Shown: one piece after another, positions 50,159 through 63,285 of the stretch | Layout: each line of letters opens with the position of its first letter | Numbering within the stretch: the first letter of the stretch is position 1 | Assembly: GCA_013398275.1 (NCBI GenBank) | Contig: VZSE01010760.1 | Location: 1-64,000 of the forward strand | Length of the DNA: 64,000 nucleotides | Source: Promerops cafer | Taxonomy: Eukaryota > Chordata > Aves > Passeriformes > Nectariniidae | Direction of reading: 5' to 3' | Program-made: the position numbers and the translations under genes | Notes under the pieces: model-generated | Told to the model about the DNA's origin: nothing | Seen by the model: the letters and a program-made list of their open reading frames with translations, nothing else | Database searches by the model: none

Positions 50159-51020
50159 AGGGAAGTTCTTGATAATTCAATCAACACCTTGAAATGGGAA
50201 GAAACAATTAAAAATTTTCACTCTGTGAAAGCCTCTAATCATTTATATGGAGAGTTGCAGAATTTTGAGTATCTTGGAAGCTCTGCAAGACTTTTCAAGA
50301 AGGAAATTAGGGTAATGCTTCTGCAATGCAGCATGCTGCTTTTGATCTCAGCTCCACACTATTTTCCCTTGCTAACAAAGGGATTGGTATCACTGGATGA
50401 AAAATAGTAGTCTGAAGACTTGATTCTTAGGCAGTCATCTGTTTATGACAATAGGCTTTATTGCCTCTACTCTTGAAGAGCAAGAGAGAGCCAGGATAAA
50501 CTACCCATTAAGATGTCATGAAAAGCCCATGGACAGGGTCCTGACCAAGATGAGATTGCCAAGCATGTTACTGGAGAAAAATCAATACATTAAATTCCAC
50601 CAAAAAATTAGGCACTCCTCCTAGGAAATTGAATACGAACAAATCATTCAGTGTGATATATTTAGCAGCAGTAAGATGGCTGGTTAAGATGCTTGTAGGA
50701 AAAAGAGAACCACAAGAAAGCTGCTCAGGATAGGGGCCAGTACCAATCATACAAAAGTTAAAATCTTCTACACAGACAACCAGATATAAAAAGGAGGAAG
50801 AAAATATTTTGCTGTCAACTTAACAATGAGAAAGTGTATTTATATTTTATGACAAAAATGTATGCCTTCCAAAATGGAAGCTGAAGCAATTTCAGGCAGT
50901 CTGTGGGATTGGTGCAAGAGTTTGTGTAACAATGCAGTAAATGTTGACTGAACATCAATAGCAACCAAACAGGACTCAGAGCGGATTTGTTCATCCTTAG
51001 ACTTATCAAATGAGGGCCAG
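50159..51020. other. Unassigned sequence upstream of the RT relic
   Basis: This could contain degraded 5' parts (endonuclease region) of the neighbouring non-LTR element, but I cannot read any endonuclease motif. The frame 50189-50407 contains FEYLGS, probably by coincidence. Confidence 0.4.
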
Positions 51021-52335
51021 GAAATTACTTGGGAAAATCCCTGTCAGGAAATGCTACACATTTACAAAGAAGCAAGGGAGATACTGCCATTAATGTAATT
51101 CGCAAGCTTCACACATACCATAATGTTGCCAGGGCGTTACTTGCCGAAAAGAGACCTTGACAATATGTTCTATGTCTACCTGATCTGCCAAAGACATCAC
51201 CTGAGGAGGAAGAAGGAGGTTTTGGAATGACACCAAGTACAATAGATCAGACATTCAACTTAAGAAATTGAACAGAAAATACTGAGAATATGAAATACAA
51301 CTACACTGTGACTTCACAGGCTTCAGTAGATCATTTGATCATTCATGGCAATGAATACTGTGATGAAGACACTCAACATTAGCAAAAGAACAGTGACAAC
51401 CATTGAAATCCTCTATTATAGTGCAGGGAATAAAGTCCTTAAAGGCAACACACTGAGTAAGTAGTTCCATATAACAGCTGGTATAAGAAAGTGATGTCTC
51501 CTATTGCCACATCTCTTCAATAGTTTCCTTGTCAAAGGACTCTGAAAACTTTGAAGGAGTGCTATCAGTTAGAGGTAGTAATACAGGTAATCTATCCTTT
51601 GTAGATGATGTAGATTCGATAGGAGGAATGGGACCAGTACATGGAAAAGCAATGACAAAGCTGGCCAGCACTGAAATGATATATGGTATGGAGATCAGGA
51701 CAAAAAAATAGCAGTGTAATGACAATGAAGATTACTGACTCTGAAAAAGAAATAAATATCAAAAGCAAGAAAGTTGAATAGGGGACTTATTCAAGTACCT
51801 TGGAACTACTACCATGAAAGACAGGAAACTTGAAACAGAAATCCAAAGAATTGCCCTCATGCTAGCAGTGCCCACAGTCCAAAACACAACCTGGAAAGAC
51901 AAGAACAACTTTAGTAGATCCAAGAGAAGAGAAAAAAGGAACTTCTTAGAAATATTGTGTTCTCAAGAGCATGAACAGTGTGAAACAGGTGAAACTCAAA
52001 CAGCAGTAACAGAATGAAGAATTCAAGCCTTTGAATTCAGATGTCTCTGCAGAATTCAATAGATACCATGTACAGTGCACAGAACTAACAGCTCTATTAC
52101 AGAAAAGCAGGATCTGCAGTAATTGGATCCCATGAGCCTCTGCTAGCAGCAGTGTAAAGAGAGAAGCTGGAAAGGTTTGGCAATGTGACTAAAGCAAAAG
52201 TCCTACCAAACATTAATTTGCCAAGAAAAAGAATGAAAAGAGGAGGAGCTGTTTGTGGACAACCTGGTAAAAAAACATCACCAGAAGTTGGACAGGCAAA
52301 TCTCTAGCAGAACTTCTTCAAGCAGTTAAAACCAC
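51021..52335 (+). pseudogene. Decayed non-LTR reverse transcriptase, RTE-like rather than CR1
   Basis: Reverse-transcriptase motifs can be read in order on the plus strand. QRSKGDTA (51065-51088) corresponds to the KKGD block. VARALLAEK is at 51125-51151. GGFGMTPSTIDQTFNLRN (51215-51268) corresponds to QxGFRxGRST(I/T)DxIFxLR. CDFTGFSRSFDHSW (51307-51348) is motif A; its first catalytic Asp is present. ITAGIRK-stop-CLLLPHLFNSFL (51471-51530) is motif B (GVRQGCxLSPxLFNxFL). FVDDVDSIGG (51598-51627) is motif C with both catalytic Asp. YGMEI lies at 51682-51696 and FKYLGTT at 51790-51810, then DRKLETEIQRIAL. Further on are REKLERFGNVTK (52158-52193) and WTGKSLAELLQAV (52289-52327), equivalent to the RRKLxWxGHVxR and W..NI.EWTG blocks. 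At least three frameshifts and several stops show it is dead. The 5' endonuclease is not visible. Blocks of this type occur in RTE and related LINEs; CR1 lacks the FKYLG/GHV/WTG tail. Confidence 0.85.
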
Positions 52336-52640
52336 CTGAAATTAAAGATTATGGTTATCACCTTACTATGACCGAGCCAGCCAGAGGAGAGGAAAGGGAT
52401 TATTGTAGTACAAAAATATGTTACAAACTCCATCAATACAGAATTTCTAGGAAGCCGCATCACTGTCACTATATTTTATAAATAGATAAGATGTAATTTT
52501 TTGTTCTTTACTGAGTTTCTTCTGTCTTGTATTTGTTCAAGTGATATTTAATCATTTCCAGACCTGCACTTCCTTTCCTAGGTAAAAGGGAAAAGAATAT
52601 TTGCTCAATACATTGCTGTTAGTGCATTAAGGACAAATCT
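52336..52640. other. Probable 3' flank of the RT relic, unassigned
   Basis: The protein similarity ends near 52335. No simple-repeat tail of the kind expected for an RTE 3' end is obvious before the GC-richer segment. Confidence 0.4.
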
Positions 52641-54000
52641 GGCAGCTCGAGAGAGATGAAACCGTCACAACTTCATGTCCCCAGATTCATCAGTAGTGAG
52701 ACTGAGCATATAATCCCTACGCACACCAGGAACAGGCATAAACATGTCTACACTACATTTAAATATACAATGGTCTGCAGAGATCAATACAGAGAGAGAC
52801 ACAGAGCACTTACACACAGCACAGAAAGCAATGGCCTCATCCTGCTTCCCTCTCTGCTGAGCAGGATGAAGATTTGCTACTAGGAGTATGTAGGTGTGCA
52901 TACATGCAATATGGTTCCCCCTACAACTGGGCTTACACTCCCAGTCTGCCCAGTAGCTAGCACCTGGACACACAAACTCCTGAGGCCACAGCCATGCTCT
53001 AGCTGCTGGTACAAATGCCCTCAAAGATGCACACATGCACAAATGACTATTTGAAACTCCCCTGATCCCCAATAACCACCTGACAACGTATCCCTGTCTT
53101 TCTCTTAGAGACCCCCTGACTCCCAGACCACCACACTGACTTGGTGGCTTGCCTGGTTTGATCTTTGTTGGCAGTCACACACTCAGTTTACTCACTTGCT
53201 CCAGTGGTGTCCCATGGCACCATCTGTGTCCCTGAGACCCAAGGTCCCACTCCAGTTTCTGGCATTGACTTCCACCCACTGGGCTCTTGGCAGCTGCTTC
53301 CACTTCCAGCCTGTGGTCTGCCTGCAGTCGAAGTCCCAGATGTGCAGAGGCCCATGAGAGTTCCTCATCTGGGATAGAGGAGAAAGGAATTTAGCAACAA
53401 AACAGGATAGTCTGTGCAGATAAGGTGTAGAGCATGGACAAACAGGTTTACCAACCAGCAAACTATTTACATGCAACAACCCCTGCTTCCCTCTTTATTT
53501 TGGCATGATTCTTCCTCCTCAAAACACCTTGATTCCTTTCTTTTCCCACCTTTAATTCCATAATACATCTTGTGCAATCCCCACATGTTCTTCCCCTACA
53601 CCACATAACATGTCCCATGCCTCTGGGCAGTACCCCCTTGTCCAAAAGTTGCTCTGATGTTTATCTCTGGTGATGGGTTTCATATCTGGACAACGAGACT
53701 GCAGCTGTCCTGTAACAGCCATGGGAAGGGCCTTGACAGTGTGTTATTTCCTCTGAGACCTCAGTTTGGGTTCCTTCCTCTTCTTTGTTCTCCTGTCTGG
53801 GCCTGTGGAGATAGTCTTTTGATGGCTTGATGGATTCTGTGATGCTTCTGGGTGAAGCCAGGCCAAGGCATCATTTGGGCTCCCCCACCGGTCTCTGTGC
53901 TCCTTTTTGGGCATATAGACCAGATTTATTGCACAGTTATAATTGGCTACTGTCATATGACATTTCTTCTGCTGAGCAAGGTAAGAGGTTGTACTTGTTA
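52640..54000 (-). repeat. GC-richer, repeat-like segment (possible ERV LTR and flank)
   Basis: About 1.36 kb stands out from the AT-rich surroundings by higher GC content. It has an open minus-strand frame of 135 codons (52665-53072) rich in Cys, Ala and His, and phrases such as 'ccttgacagtgtgttatttc', 'tctgggtgaagccaggccaa' and 'gggcatatagaccagattta'. These seem familiar from avian ERV-derived repeats, but I cannot name a family or set termini. No retroviral coding motif was read. Alternatives are a segmental piece of another repeat or unique GC-rich DNA. Confidence 0.35.
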
Positions 54001-54860
54001 CTTCTACCTTTTATTTCAGTTTAATTTTAACTTTTGCTGTACAATCATCTTCTGTGTAAGCATCCCAGAGCAGGTTGTTTCTCAACATGTTGGAGACATG
54101 GATTAAGTTTGTGTTTTTTTCATGCCTTTTCTTCTGTAGGTGTATATCTAGCTGTAGTCTATCACTGCTGCATTCCTTTGCTCTCTGCTCCTTTTGTATC
54201 AGGAGAGCGAATATGAACACCTTTTGTCAGCACAAAACTTGTGGTGTTAACAGAATCCAGGAGACATTGGAACTGTGAAAGCCTGTAACTCAGACCATTA
54301 GACAGAAATGCATCACTCTGATGTTCCTGAGCTCCTCAAACTCAGCAGCACCCTCACTGTACTTCTGTAGTTGAATTTCAGCTGGATTCAATGCGCTGTC
54401 ATGCAAACTCTTGGACAACAGGAGCCATTGCCTGTGCAATCTCTGTTCCTAACTCACTATACAGATATTCATATTCAGCTGGGTCATGTAATAAACCCAA
54501 TGCACTTAAAAAAATATTTAATTAGCGCACCAACACAAGGAATATGTATTTGAAATTCATGCAGAGTCTCTCTACCTGTGGTGCCTAATTTGAAACTTTA
54601 ATGCTTTCATCTTTCTACTATGCTGCACCATCCACACAGAAGTCTTGGGGGAGTCCTCCCAAACCCCCTCCTAATTTACTTTAAATTCATTAGTCCCCTA
54701 GAAGACTGTCTGGCATATGAACCACACAAAATATATTAATTTTTTTTCTTGATTCCTTGGTGAAAAACTACTGATTCCAACTAAGCAAAGAAGAAATGAA
54801 GGTTAACTAATTTTCAACCAAAAGTTTTCGTGAGTAACCAAATGTGGAATATTATTAAAT

Positions 54861-54892
54861 AGGAAAAAAAGAAAAAAAAGAAAAGAAAGAAA
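54861..54892. repeat. (GAAA)n-type purine tract
   Basis: A-runs of four to eight separated by single G residues. Confidence 0.85.
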
Positions 54893-57800
54893 TCAAAGTA
54901 ATTTATTTGATTTGGGCTTTATTTCTTGCTTTGAATCTGCAAAAATAAAGTGCAAATAAGATGTGGCATGGACATTCTGTGTTATGTGCAATAATAAAGA
55001 ACAGATTTGCATTATTTTTTCACCACAAAAGTGGAGTATTTGATGCACTTTGTAGTCTTGTAAACACTTAAGATTCTCACTCAAGTCAGGTTCTGACCTT
55101 GCAGTCTTCATTTATGTTAATGGTCCTTCAGCTTCACCAGAAAGTCAATGGGACTATTCTTATCAGTAAATATTATTGCTGCATATAAGTATGGTACCTC
55201 TTGTGATATTTGTGCTTGGGTTGGATGAAGAGATAAAATTCTAATTACTGAGAAATCCACCTGCTGGTCTTTTACTCTCCTGGATGAATAAAAAAAGAAA
55301 AAAAAAAAATAGCAAAGTGGGCCAAAAGTCAAAAAGAGTTGGTTGTTGTAAAGATAAAGTAAGAAATCAATGACAAACTGTACTAGAGATGTAAGCCATA
55401 AAGGAAAGGTTAGGTGGAAGATGGGAGTTCAACAGAGCCATGGAAGATAAGAGCAATAATAGTTAGCAGCAAAATGTGAAAAGTGGTTCAGAGATAAAGC
55501 ACAACTGTTCAAAAATATAGCCTGAAAAAAAAATTCCTAGATACTTTTGGAAGCATTTTAATTTTATGTATTCACCAACAGAAAACTCCCTAGTGGAACA
55601 AATACATTGGATCCATTTCTAAAACAACAGAATGGGTGCACAATCAGCCAAGTGCATAATGAGTATTGCTGTTTCCACAGCTTTATTTTCATCTGCCTGT
55701 GTGTGGTACTCTTGTAATAGTTTCTTGTTTTCTTTGTGTGGCTTTCCTGAACTCTATAAAAATCTCTACAGGGTTTACCTGTATCCTCTTTATTTTACTT
55801 ATTTTTATTTTCTCTAATGAAGATACAGAAGAACCAAAATTATCATCCATAAATAAAAGTTCTAAGAAAATTATGCAGGAGTTGCATTAAAAAAAATATC
55901 TTTTCAGATGTTCTGAATAAAGCATCTAGTACTTTGTTTTGCTTTGATGTGCTGACAGTTGTTTATTAAACCACTACGATTAAGACAAATATTTTCAGTA
56001 TCAACAAGTACTGAGAATTTTAGCTCTGGTTCAGTACAAAGGATTTTAGCACTTTGTGCTGAAATGGCAATGGAAAAATTTGAAATGTTCAATGACCTGC
56101 AAGCTCCAATTCTAGTTGCATTCTTTACTGTTGTATCATTATTTAGATAGTGTAGAAGTAAGGCATGTAAAAGTCTAGCTGTCTATGCAAGCTTTTTATT
56201 TCCTCTGTAAATTTCTTTATCTTGCCCAAAGTTGCTATTTGGTCTTCTATTTAAATATGCTTCTCATTATTTTAAGCAAATCTAAGGTTAGTAAGAATCA
56301 ATCATGACATGATTGCTCATAAGCTGCAATTTCTGGAAGCCTAGTGTCCCTCAGCTTCTTCTAATTTTGAACTACTTTTAAAAATAGCATTCCTAAACTC
56401 TCTTTTTATCAGTATCCAATTGGTTTAATGGATTTCTGATGTCTGGCATCAGCTGAAGAGCTGACTAAGGTTTCTGACTGTGAATAAATTTCGTTTTGCT
56501 TTTTGAGTAGAGCCAATTCTGTATGTTTTTCCCTAAAGTTTGACAGACAGGCAGACCCACACAGAAGTGGTAGCTCCTAAAGTAAGCTCACATAATTGCA
56601 AGAGATAAAATTAGTGGGGATTTGTTGGTTACTGATCTGAAATAAGATGCTCACCTGAAAAAGAGACCATTCAATCTCCTAACTCTGTCTATTTGAATTA
56701 TAGAAGCAAAGATTAGCCCACCCTGTTGACTACACTAGTATATTCTACCAGGCATTAGCAAGGAAAACACTTGTAGTAAGTTGCTGGCAGCGGGATTAAT
56801 TTACCAGACTGCAAAAATATGGTAATTTGTAAATCTCTCATTGTATTACAAGGCAAGAGAAACAGGGTCCTTTCCATACTGATGGTACATCCATGCTGAA
56901 TGCAATATTGAAAGCTCAAACTTTATACTCCTTTACTAATTTAAAAATTGTTGGTCTGGCAGGAACACATAGGTAATATTGACCCATTGTGAATGCATAA
57001 TATGTAGTTGAAGTGGCAAAGGATCAATTTCGTTTGCAGAATACAGCATGTGGGCTGTGAATTTCTTTCCTCTCTAATCAATATTTTATAGATACTGAAA
57101 CCTGCTGGCATAAAAATTCTCCAAATTCTGAGATGATTCTTTGTATATATTCAAAAAAATAATTTGTAGAAAACTGACCTGAAGTATTTAAAGCTGAAAA
57201 AAATATTTTATAAGCACGATCTGGGTCAGAAGAGAGAAAGCTCTTTCCATTTGTATCTTTCATGGTATCCAAAGTTCCAATGATTCTCCCTGTGTTTTGG
57301 AAAATACACATCAGAAAATTGTGCTCTGAGATTGTGCTGAAAGTAACCTTTCCTTCACTTCACATAAAAGCCTTCACAGATCCAAAACTTCAGCTTGCTT
57401 GCTCCAGTGAGAGTGTTTTTGTTCACAACACTGCAATGACTTTGGGTAAGTGTTACAGGCAGAGAAGCTGCAAACCTGTGTTTTATATGACTTGCATTTG
57501 CTCACACCAGATGAAATTGCACAAAAACTTGTAAAAGTTCTTGAATTTGTTGTCTCCCACTGGAGCTCAGCCTATGGTATTCCATCCCCAGAGCTTAACT
57601 GCACCATATAGTCCCAATGGCACTCTGTAAGTGAAAATGCACTTTCAGTGTTTCAGTGACCTCGATTGCACTAGGCAGGTGGGCCCATTTCAGATGTGCC
57701 AAAGCAGCAGATCTCTTAAAGAGCTGAAGTGCCCATTCCAAGCCTGTGATTTAAGTAATTTTAATTAATCTCTACTTCAGAGCACTGCTGCTTACTTCTC

Positions 57801-59439
57801 TGCCCTGCTTACAGATTTTTTACCTGCAGCTGCCAACATTTTAACTCAGCAAAGGCTAGACATTGATAGCTTAACCCAGAACGAAATAAAAATTATTTGC
57901 AACATTTGAGGTCAAAAATACTACTAATGTAAACAAGATTTCTGTCCATCACCATCCCCCTCACACATACAGCACACCCTCCTGCCCCTCAGATATTTAA
58001 CTGGTGAAACTCTTGGAGAAGATCTAAGTGATAGTCTGCTAGGCATTTTACTCACAGACCATCACTGCATTTATTGCATATAAACAATGCTCATGTTGCG
58101 CATGCCTGTTCCATATTGTTCAAAACTGATCTCATAATTTCCTCATCTTTCTATTCCCTCCAGTGTGCCTGGAGTTCTGATTAGTAATTTACCACAGAGT
58201 TCTATAACAGTGAATACTCTACTGCTGCTGTTAATTAAATCTGTGTGGGTAACTATTCACTCACTAGAGACAATCATTGCAGCAAGATATTGTCAGGCCT
58301 GAGGCTTTGCTCTAATAGAATCTGTACATATCCCAGAGGTGATATGTTCTGTATCTGGAGAGGAAGCAGTGAGCCAGATCTTCTAACATATCTAGCCAGT
58401 GATTCAGTGAATGAATGCAAAGGGGACAAGCTTCAAAAGACAATGTTCCTAAGACTGAAAGATGGGCAGAATCAGAGCAAAACAGTATGGATATTTTATC
58501 ATTCTTAATATAATGTAATCTCATAACCTGAGATTTAGCCCATGTTTCTTTTAACTTTAATTTGGGACACATGACTGACATGGAGTGCTTTAAGTTGTTA
58601 AAATTAATCATTTAGAGAGATGTCATACACTGTGCATGGTATTGTTATATTAGGAGCTTAGATGAGTTGAGGACACACATGGTAAAAGTGGTTTATAGCA
58701 CAATACTGAAGAATTGCATAAAGGAGCTTTAAAGAAACTACTGACAATTTTCCATCAGTTAGTTTCAGTGGTGACCCATAAAACATTCCCCTGTCAGATA
58801 ATGATAGCTTTTGCCATATTCAAGGGATTTTCAGTCGTGTGTCAGGAGGTTATACACATCACAGGAAAACTGAACATTTTTAAAGGTTACCATTGTCTTC
58901 ATTAGCCCCATCACGTTAACAACGGGACAGTTGCCTCCAGCAGGCAATTGCTGCCTCATGAACTCTGCACATAAATTGCTGCAGTACAGGCACCTGCAAC
59001 AAGATCCAGCCTATTGTTAGGAGGAAATGCCTTAACTGGGTTACACAAATTGTTTAAGAATTATACAAAACATAGCATTTCTCTTTATTAAAACCTATAA
59101 AAACTGTATGTTATCTTCCAGTCTACAAAGTGAGCGATTAAAAATTATCTTTCTTCATACAGATGTAATTATCCTTTTATATGCACATGAGGTTGTATAA
59201 TAACTAATAAAACAAGAATTATTATAATAGGTGAAGAAAATACCTGGTTAGTAGGCAGTGGAAATGCTTCTCTCAAATTTTGGAAGATGTGGTGAGGCTA
59301 AACTATGTTTTTGCATGTATACACAGAATGCTTTATATGTTCAGAGAATCAGTTTCACAAACATCAATGTAGTCATAATTAACAGTCTATTTTCCTTGTT
59401 CACAGATAAAGGTGAACAGAATGAGAACTGATTTTTTAC

Positions 59440-59530
59440 ATATACATGAATAGGTATACATATATACAGATAACAAACCATATATATAACTAATAATACA
59501 TGTCTTATATAAAATATAACTGATAAATAG
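59440..59530. repeat. TA/CA-rich low-complexity tract
   Basis: Clusters of 'acatatacat', 'acatatatacag' and 'ccatatatataac' form an imperfect dinucleotide-like region. Confidence 0.65.
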
Positions 59531-62500
59531 TTGTATATATCCAAAGAAGAGGTCAACAAGATTATTAGGTGTTATTACAAAGTCTGGAGACAAGAAGCTT
59601 CCCGGATCCAAGTCATTGCCTAGAGCTGGTATATCAAATGTCAACCATTTAAACCTTGGGTATCTAATCCAAACGGGTCATCTAAGCCCCAGCTGTAGCC
59701 ACTGCAGTAATAACCTCTGCAAGACTTGTCACATCTATTGTGGGTATTTTATGGTTGTGCTTATGTCTCTTTATACACCTGTCTATCACTGCAGTGCTCA
59801 GCAGAGCCTCTTGAAGACCACACTGTTCATGATGAAAAAGCATGAGCAATTGGCATGATTTCTCTTCAGAGCTCTTGACAGCTTCATAATTTTCTTATGT
59901 TCAGGGACTAGAAGAGCTTTGACAGGTTACAGTTTTGATCACTGGAGGGAACCAGAGGTGATTCACTGAGGTACTTTGATGTCAGCATGTACAACTCTGT
60001 GTCTCTGTGGCAAATAAAAATTGCGAAGGGGAAGTTGTTGATGATGCAAATAAAACAAAGAAGAAAACGGTAACTTTGATGATTTAGTAATTCGGGTTTA
60101 GCATAAGGATCTTGTAAGATTGTTGCAGGTGCTGGAATGGAGACTGTTAGCTTCTGCTCATTGACAAGGAGAAGAGCTCAGCACTTTCCACCATGACTAT
60201 TTTTAATGCATGCATATTTCAGAAGCACACTGTGAAGAAACTCTGGTAGACACAGACCCTGCAGGAGACTTGGTCACATTGTTCCTCTTTCATGTGACTT
60301 GTGTGGATTCTGCTTATCTGGCACACAGAAGTCAACAAGCACAGTAAGAATGGTATTAAACAACACTTGAAAAAGCCTGTGAATATGTATTTGAGGGTCA
60401 ATTCATGATGCACATGCCTAAGAGAGTATTTCCTGACTTATTATATAAAAAAAATTAATAGCTTGTTAAATGCATTTTAAGATATAAAGATTAATAGCTG
60501 TGTGCTTTACTTCCTCATTTTGCCATCTCTGTCTAGCACATTAGGAAGTTTCACAATTTTCCTTTCTGGATCAGGTTAATTTCTTTGCTGTGATTATCAC
60601 TCAATTGGACTGTTTACAGTGAGCACAAGGGGGAAAAAAAAGCATGATTTAGTGAAATTGCTAAGAAATACTTTGTGAAATAGCTGTGCCTTCCAAATGA
60701 TGGGCAGAACAGAAGAAGCTACAGCTTGATTAAATCAGTTTAAAAAAACATTGACAAAAATAAAAGTCAATTATAACATTCTGCATTTAAGTTCATGAAG
60801 AGAAATCACTTTGCATTTTAGCTACGATGTTGAGCCAGCAAATTACATATATTTGCAGTACAACAGGTTATTTTTGCTGGCCTGCACTCCTGCTGTTCCA
60901 CCTTAGAAAATTATAACTCCTATGTTTTAAGAGAAATTTAAGGATTAACAATAGAACATATTTAATAATGAGAGAATCAGAATTTCAATAAGTTCATGAA
61001 AAGTAAATAAATATGCCAAGTTTTCTATTTCATCGACAATAACTGTTGCCATACCAGGAGTTGTTTCATAATTCCTTAGCAATCTGAACTCTTTATTTAC
61101 CTTAAACAGGAGAGATTCTTACAGATATTGAAGTCTAACCTCCTTGATTTGTCTATAAGCACTTAACTTTTGAGTGCTGAGTTTCATTTATTTCACTATT
61201 GCTCAGAATATGCTTATTGTATATCATTTTGGTTTAGACAAATTACTTGTGTCCTATTCTTGAAGCCTGTATTCAACTGAACTTTATATGAGTACTTGAG
61301 CATCAGTAGTGCATTAATGAGTTTATGAATTATCAAGCTGGATCACAAGTAACATCCTTTGGGACCATCAACCACTTATCTACAAGACCTGAATCAAATA
61401 CTCCAGTGAAAGGTACAAAGAAAGTAGAAGTAAATGGATATGAAATAATATACCCTCTAGACAGTTTTCTACAGGCTTTGTTGCACTCAGAAACCCCAAA
61501 ACCTTTATTTTTTCCAAAACATGCATATATATATAAAAGTTGCTCTGGATAATCTCATCCTTTTTTAAAGACGGCACTACTAAACACTTTACAAACTTAA
61601 TTTGCTTGGACATCAGCACTAGCAGCAAGGAATGGTTTTCACAGTGCCTTCAAGAATGGTTTTCTTCCCTGTGTCATATCTGATTTGCTTAGGTAAGTGG
61701 TTAGAAACATCCATAGAATTAAATCTTATGCAATAACATCAACGTCTTTCCTATATAATTCCAGGCATTTTCTCTGTGAAATGTCAAGCAGTGAGATAAA
61801 ACTCCCATTACTACACTTTCTCATCATCATTTCTTTGATGATTTTGATTTGAGGACAAGAAGGAGTAAGGGATTTCAGTGCAATGACAGTAGACTCTTGC
61901 TTTTGGTGCATTCATGCTGAAATTTAGGCAGTTGACTGTGGTGCCCAGTTTAGGACACTGTCTACCCACAGCTTTTGTAACAGTTACTGAAGAGAAAGGA
62001 AGAGGAACATCTCCAAACTGGTCCAGATCTTGGATGATCTGAGCTGCTCTCCAGAAGGGTCTAATTTTTCTTTCCTGATTATCAAGGCAGAAAGCCAAGG
62101 CAATAACTGTCATGATCACCTGCAAGAGTGAGGGACGGTCCAAACAGGAGCAGCCCAATAACACATTCTGCGGTGGTTTAATAGTCTTCTACATTCCTTG
62201 GTTCAACATGCATTAATAAACCACAAGAAATGTCAAAAGTTTAATTCTATTTCTATCAATCTATCAACTAAATGCTAATAACAAGCTAAATAAAAAGCTA
62301 ATAACAAACTAAAAAAGAGGGAGGGATGGGTCATGAATGTCCCTTCTTACATTGTACAATTATCCATTTTTTGGAACTGTTTTAAGACATCTTCAATACA
62401 CTGACTCAAATAGGCAGAGCACTGAAAAAAGGCAGGAAAAAAAGGAATCCAAAAGGGTTCAAATCAGAATGCAAATTAAACCATTTTTGGTTTGTGATAC

Positions 62501-62691
62501 CTGGTATTAAAAAAAAAAAATTAAAATCTATATGAGTTTGAAAGCAAAATATGTACATTAACAAAATCAAGGGAAATGAGGATAAATTAGGAAAAGGAAG
62601 CATGTAGGACATAGAACTGAAATACTGTGTACAACAAATGTTTACAGGCATGAAATCCTGCTAGACTTGATGAGTACATTGAAAGGAATGT

Positions 62692-63285
62692 ATTATAGAA
62701 TCACAGAATCATAGAATGGTTTGAGTTGGAAGGAACCTGAAAGCTCAACTAGTTGCGGCCCTCCTGACATGAGCAGAGATACCCTCCACTAGGCCAGGTT
62801 GCTCAACAATCCATCCAACCTGTCCTTGAACTCCTCTAGGGATGGGACATCCACAATTTCACTGGACAATGTGTTTCAGTGCCTCATCACTCACAGCAAA
62901 GAATCTTTTCCTAATACTTAATCTAAACCTACTTTCATTCAGATTAAGGCCATTACCTCTTGTCCCATCACTACATGCACTTGTCCAAAGTCCCTCTCCA
63001 GTCTCCTTGTAAGCTCCCTTTAGATACTGGAAGGCTGCAGGAAGGTCTCCCTGGAACCTTGTCTTCAGTCTGAGCAACCCAACTCTCTCAGCCTGTCTTC
63101 ATATGAGGGATGCTTCTCACCTCTCCCATCTTATGGACCTTGTCCCACTCTTTAGAAGGTCCTTCTTGTGTTTGGAGCCCCAGAGCTGGACACAGCATTC
63201 CAGGTGGGATCTCATGTGAGAAGAGTAGAGGAGAATCACCTTCCTTGACTTGGTGGTCAAACTCATCTTGATTTTTTGCTGATTG
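62692..63285 (-). mobile_element. CR1 LINE 3' portion, about 600 bp
   Basis: The reverse complement of the CR1 3' region is readable for nearly its full length on the plus strand. It starts 'ttatagaatcacagaatcat', then 'ctcctctagggatgggacat', 'ccattacctcttgtcccatc', 'gatactggaaggctgcagga', 'caacccaactctctcagcct' and 'gccccagagctggacacagc', and finishes 'gagtagaggagaatcacctt'. The element's sense strand is minus. The minus frame 62859-63077 is a remnant of the C-terminal end of ORF2 and adjoining sequence (it reads GLWTSACSDGTRGNGLNL and RFRLSIRKRFFAV). It fades near 63285. This copy retains the part that the copy at 45031 has lost. Confidence 0.95.

Larger units (their letters stand above)
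54001..62691. other. Gene-free AT-rich block
   Basis: No transposon or exon is recognised in 8.7 kb. Contents: a (GAAA)n tract (54861-54892), A-rich runs near 55288-55309, a TA/CA-rich tract (59440-59530), and a SOX/OCT-like juxtaposition at 58071-58089. The minus frames 58312-58611 and 61811-62164 show no recognisable domain. Confidence 0.5.

Noticed and set aside
50189..50407. Frame containing FEYLGS and FKKEI, resembling the FKYLG block of the downstream RT
   Set aside because: It lies upstream of all other RT motifs, with no other RT block nearby. A duplicated fragment is possible, but coincidence is simpler.
61811..62164. 117-codon minus frame with moderate GC content
   Set aside because: No motif, splice signal or family recognised. 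Length is within chance expectation for this much sequence.
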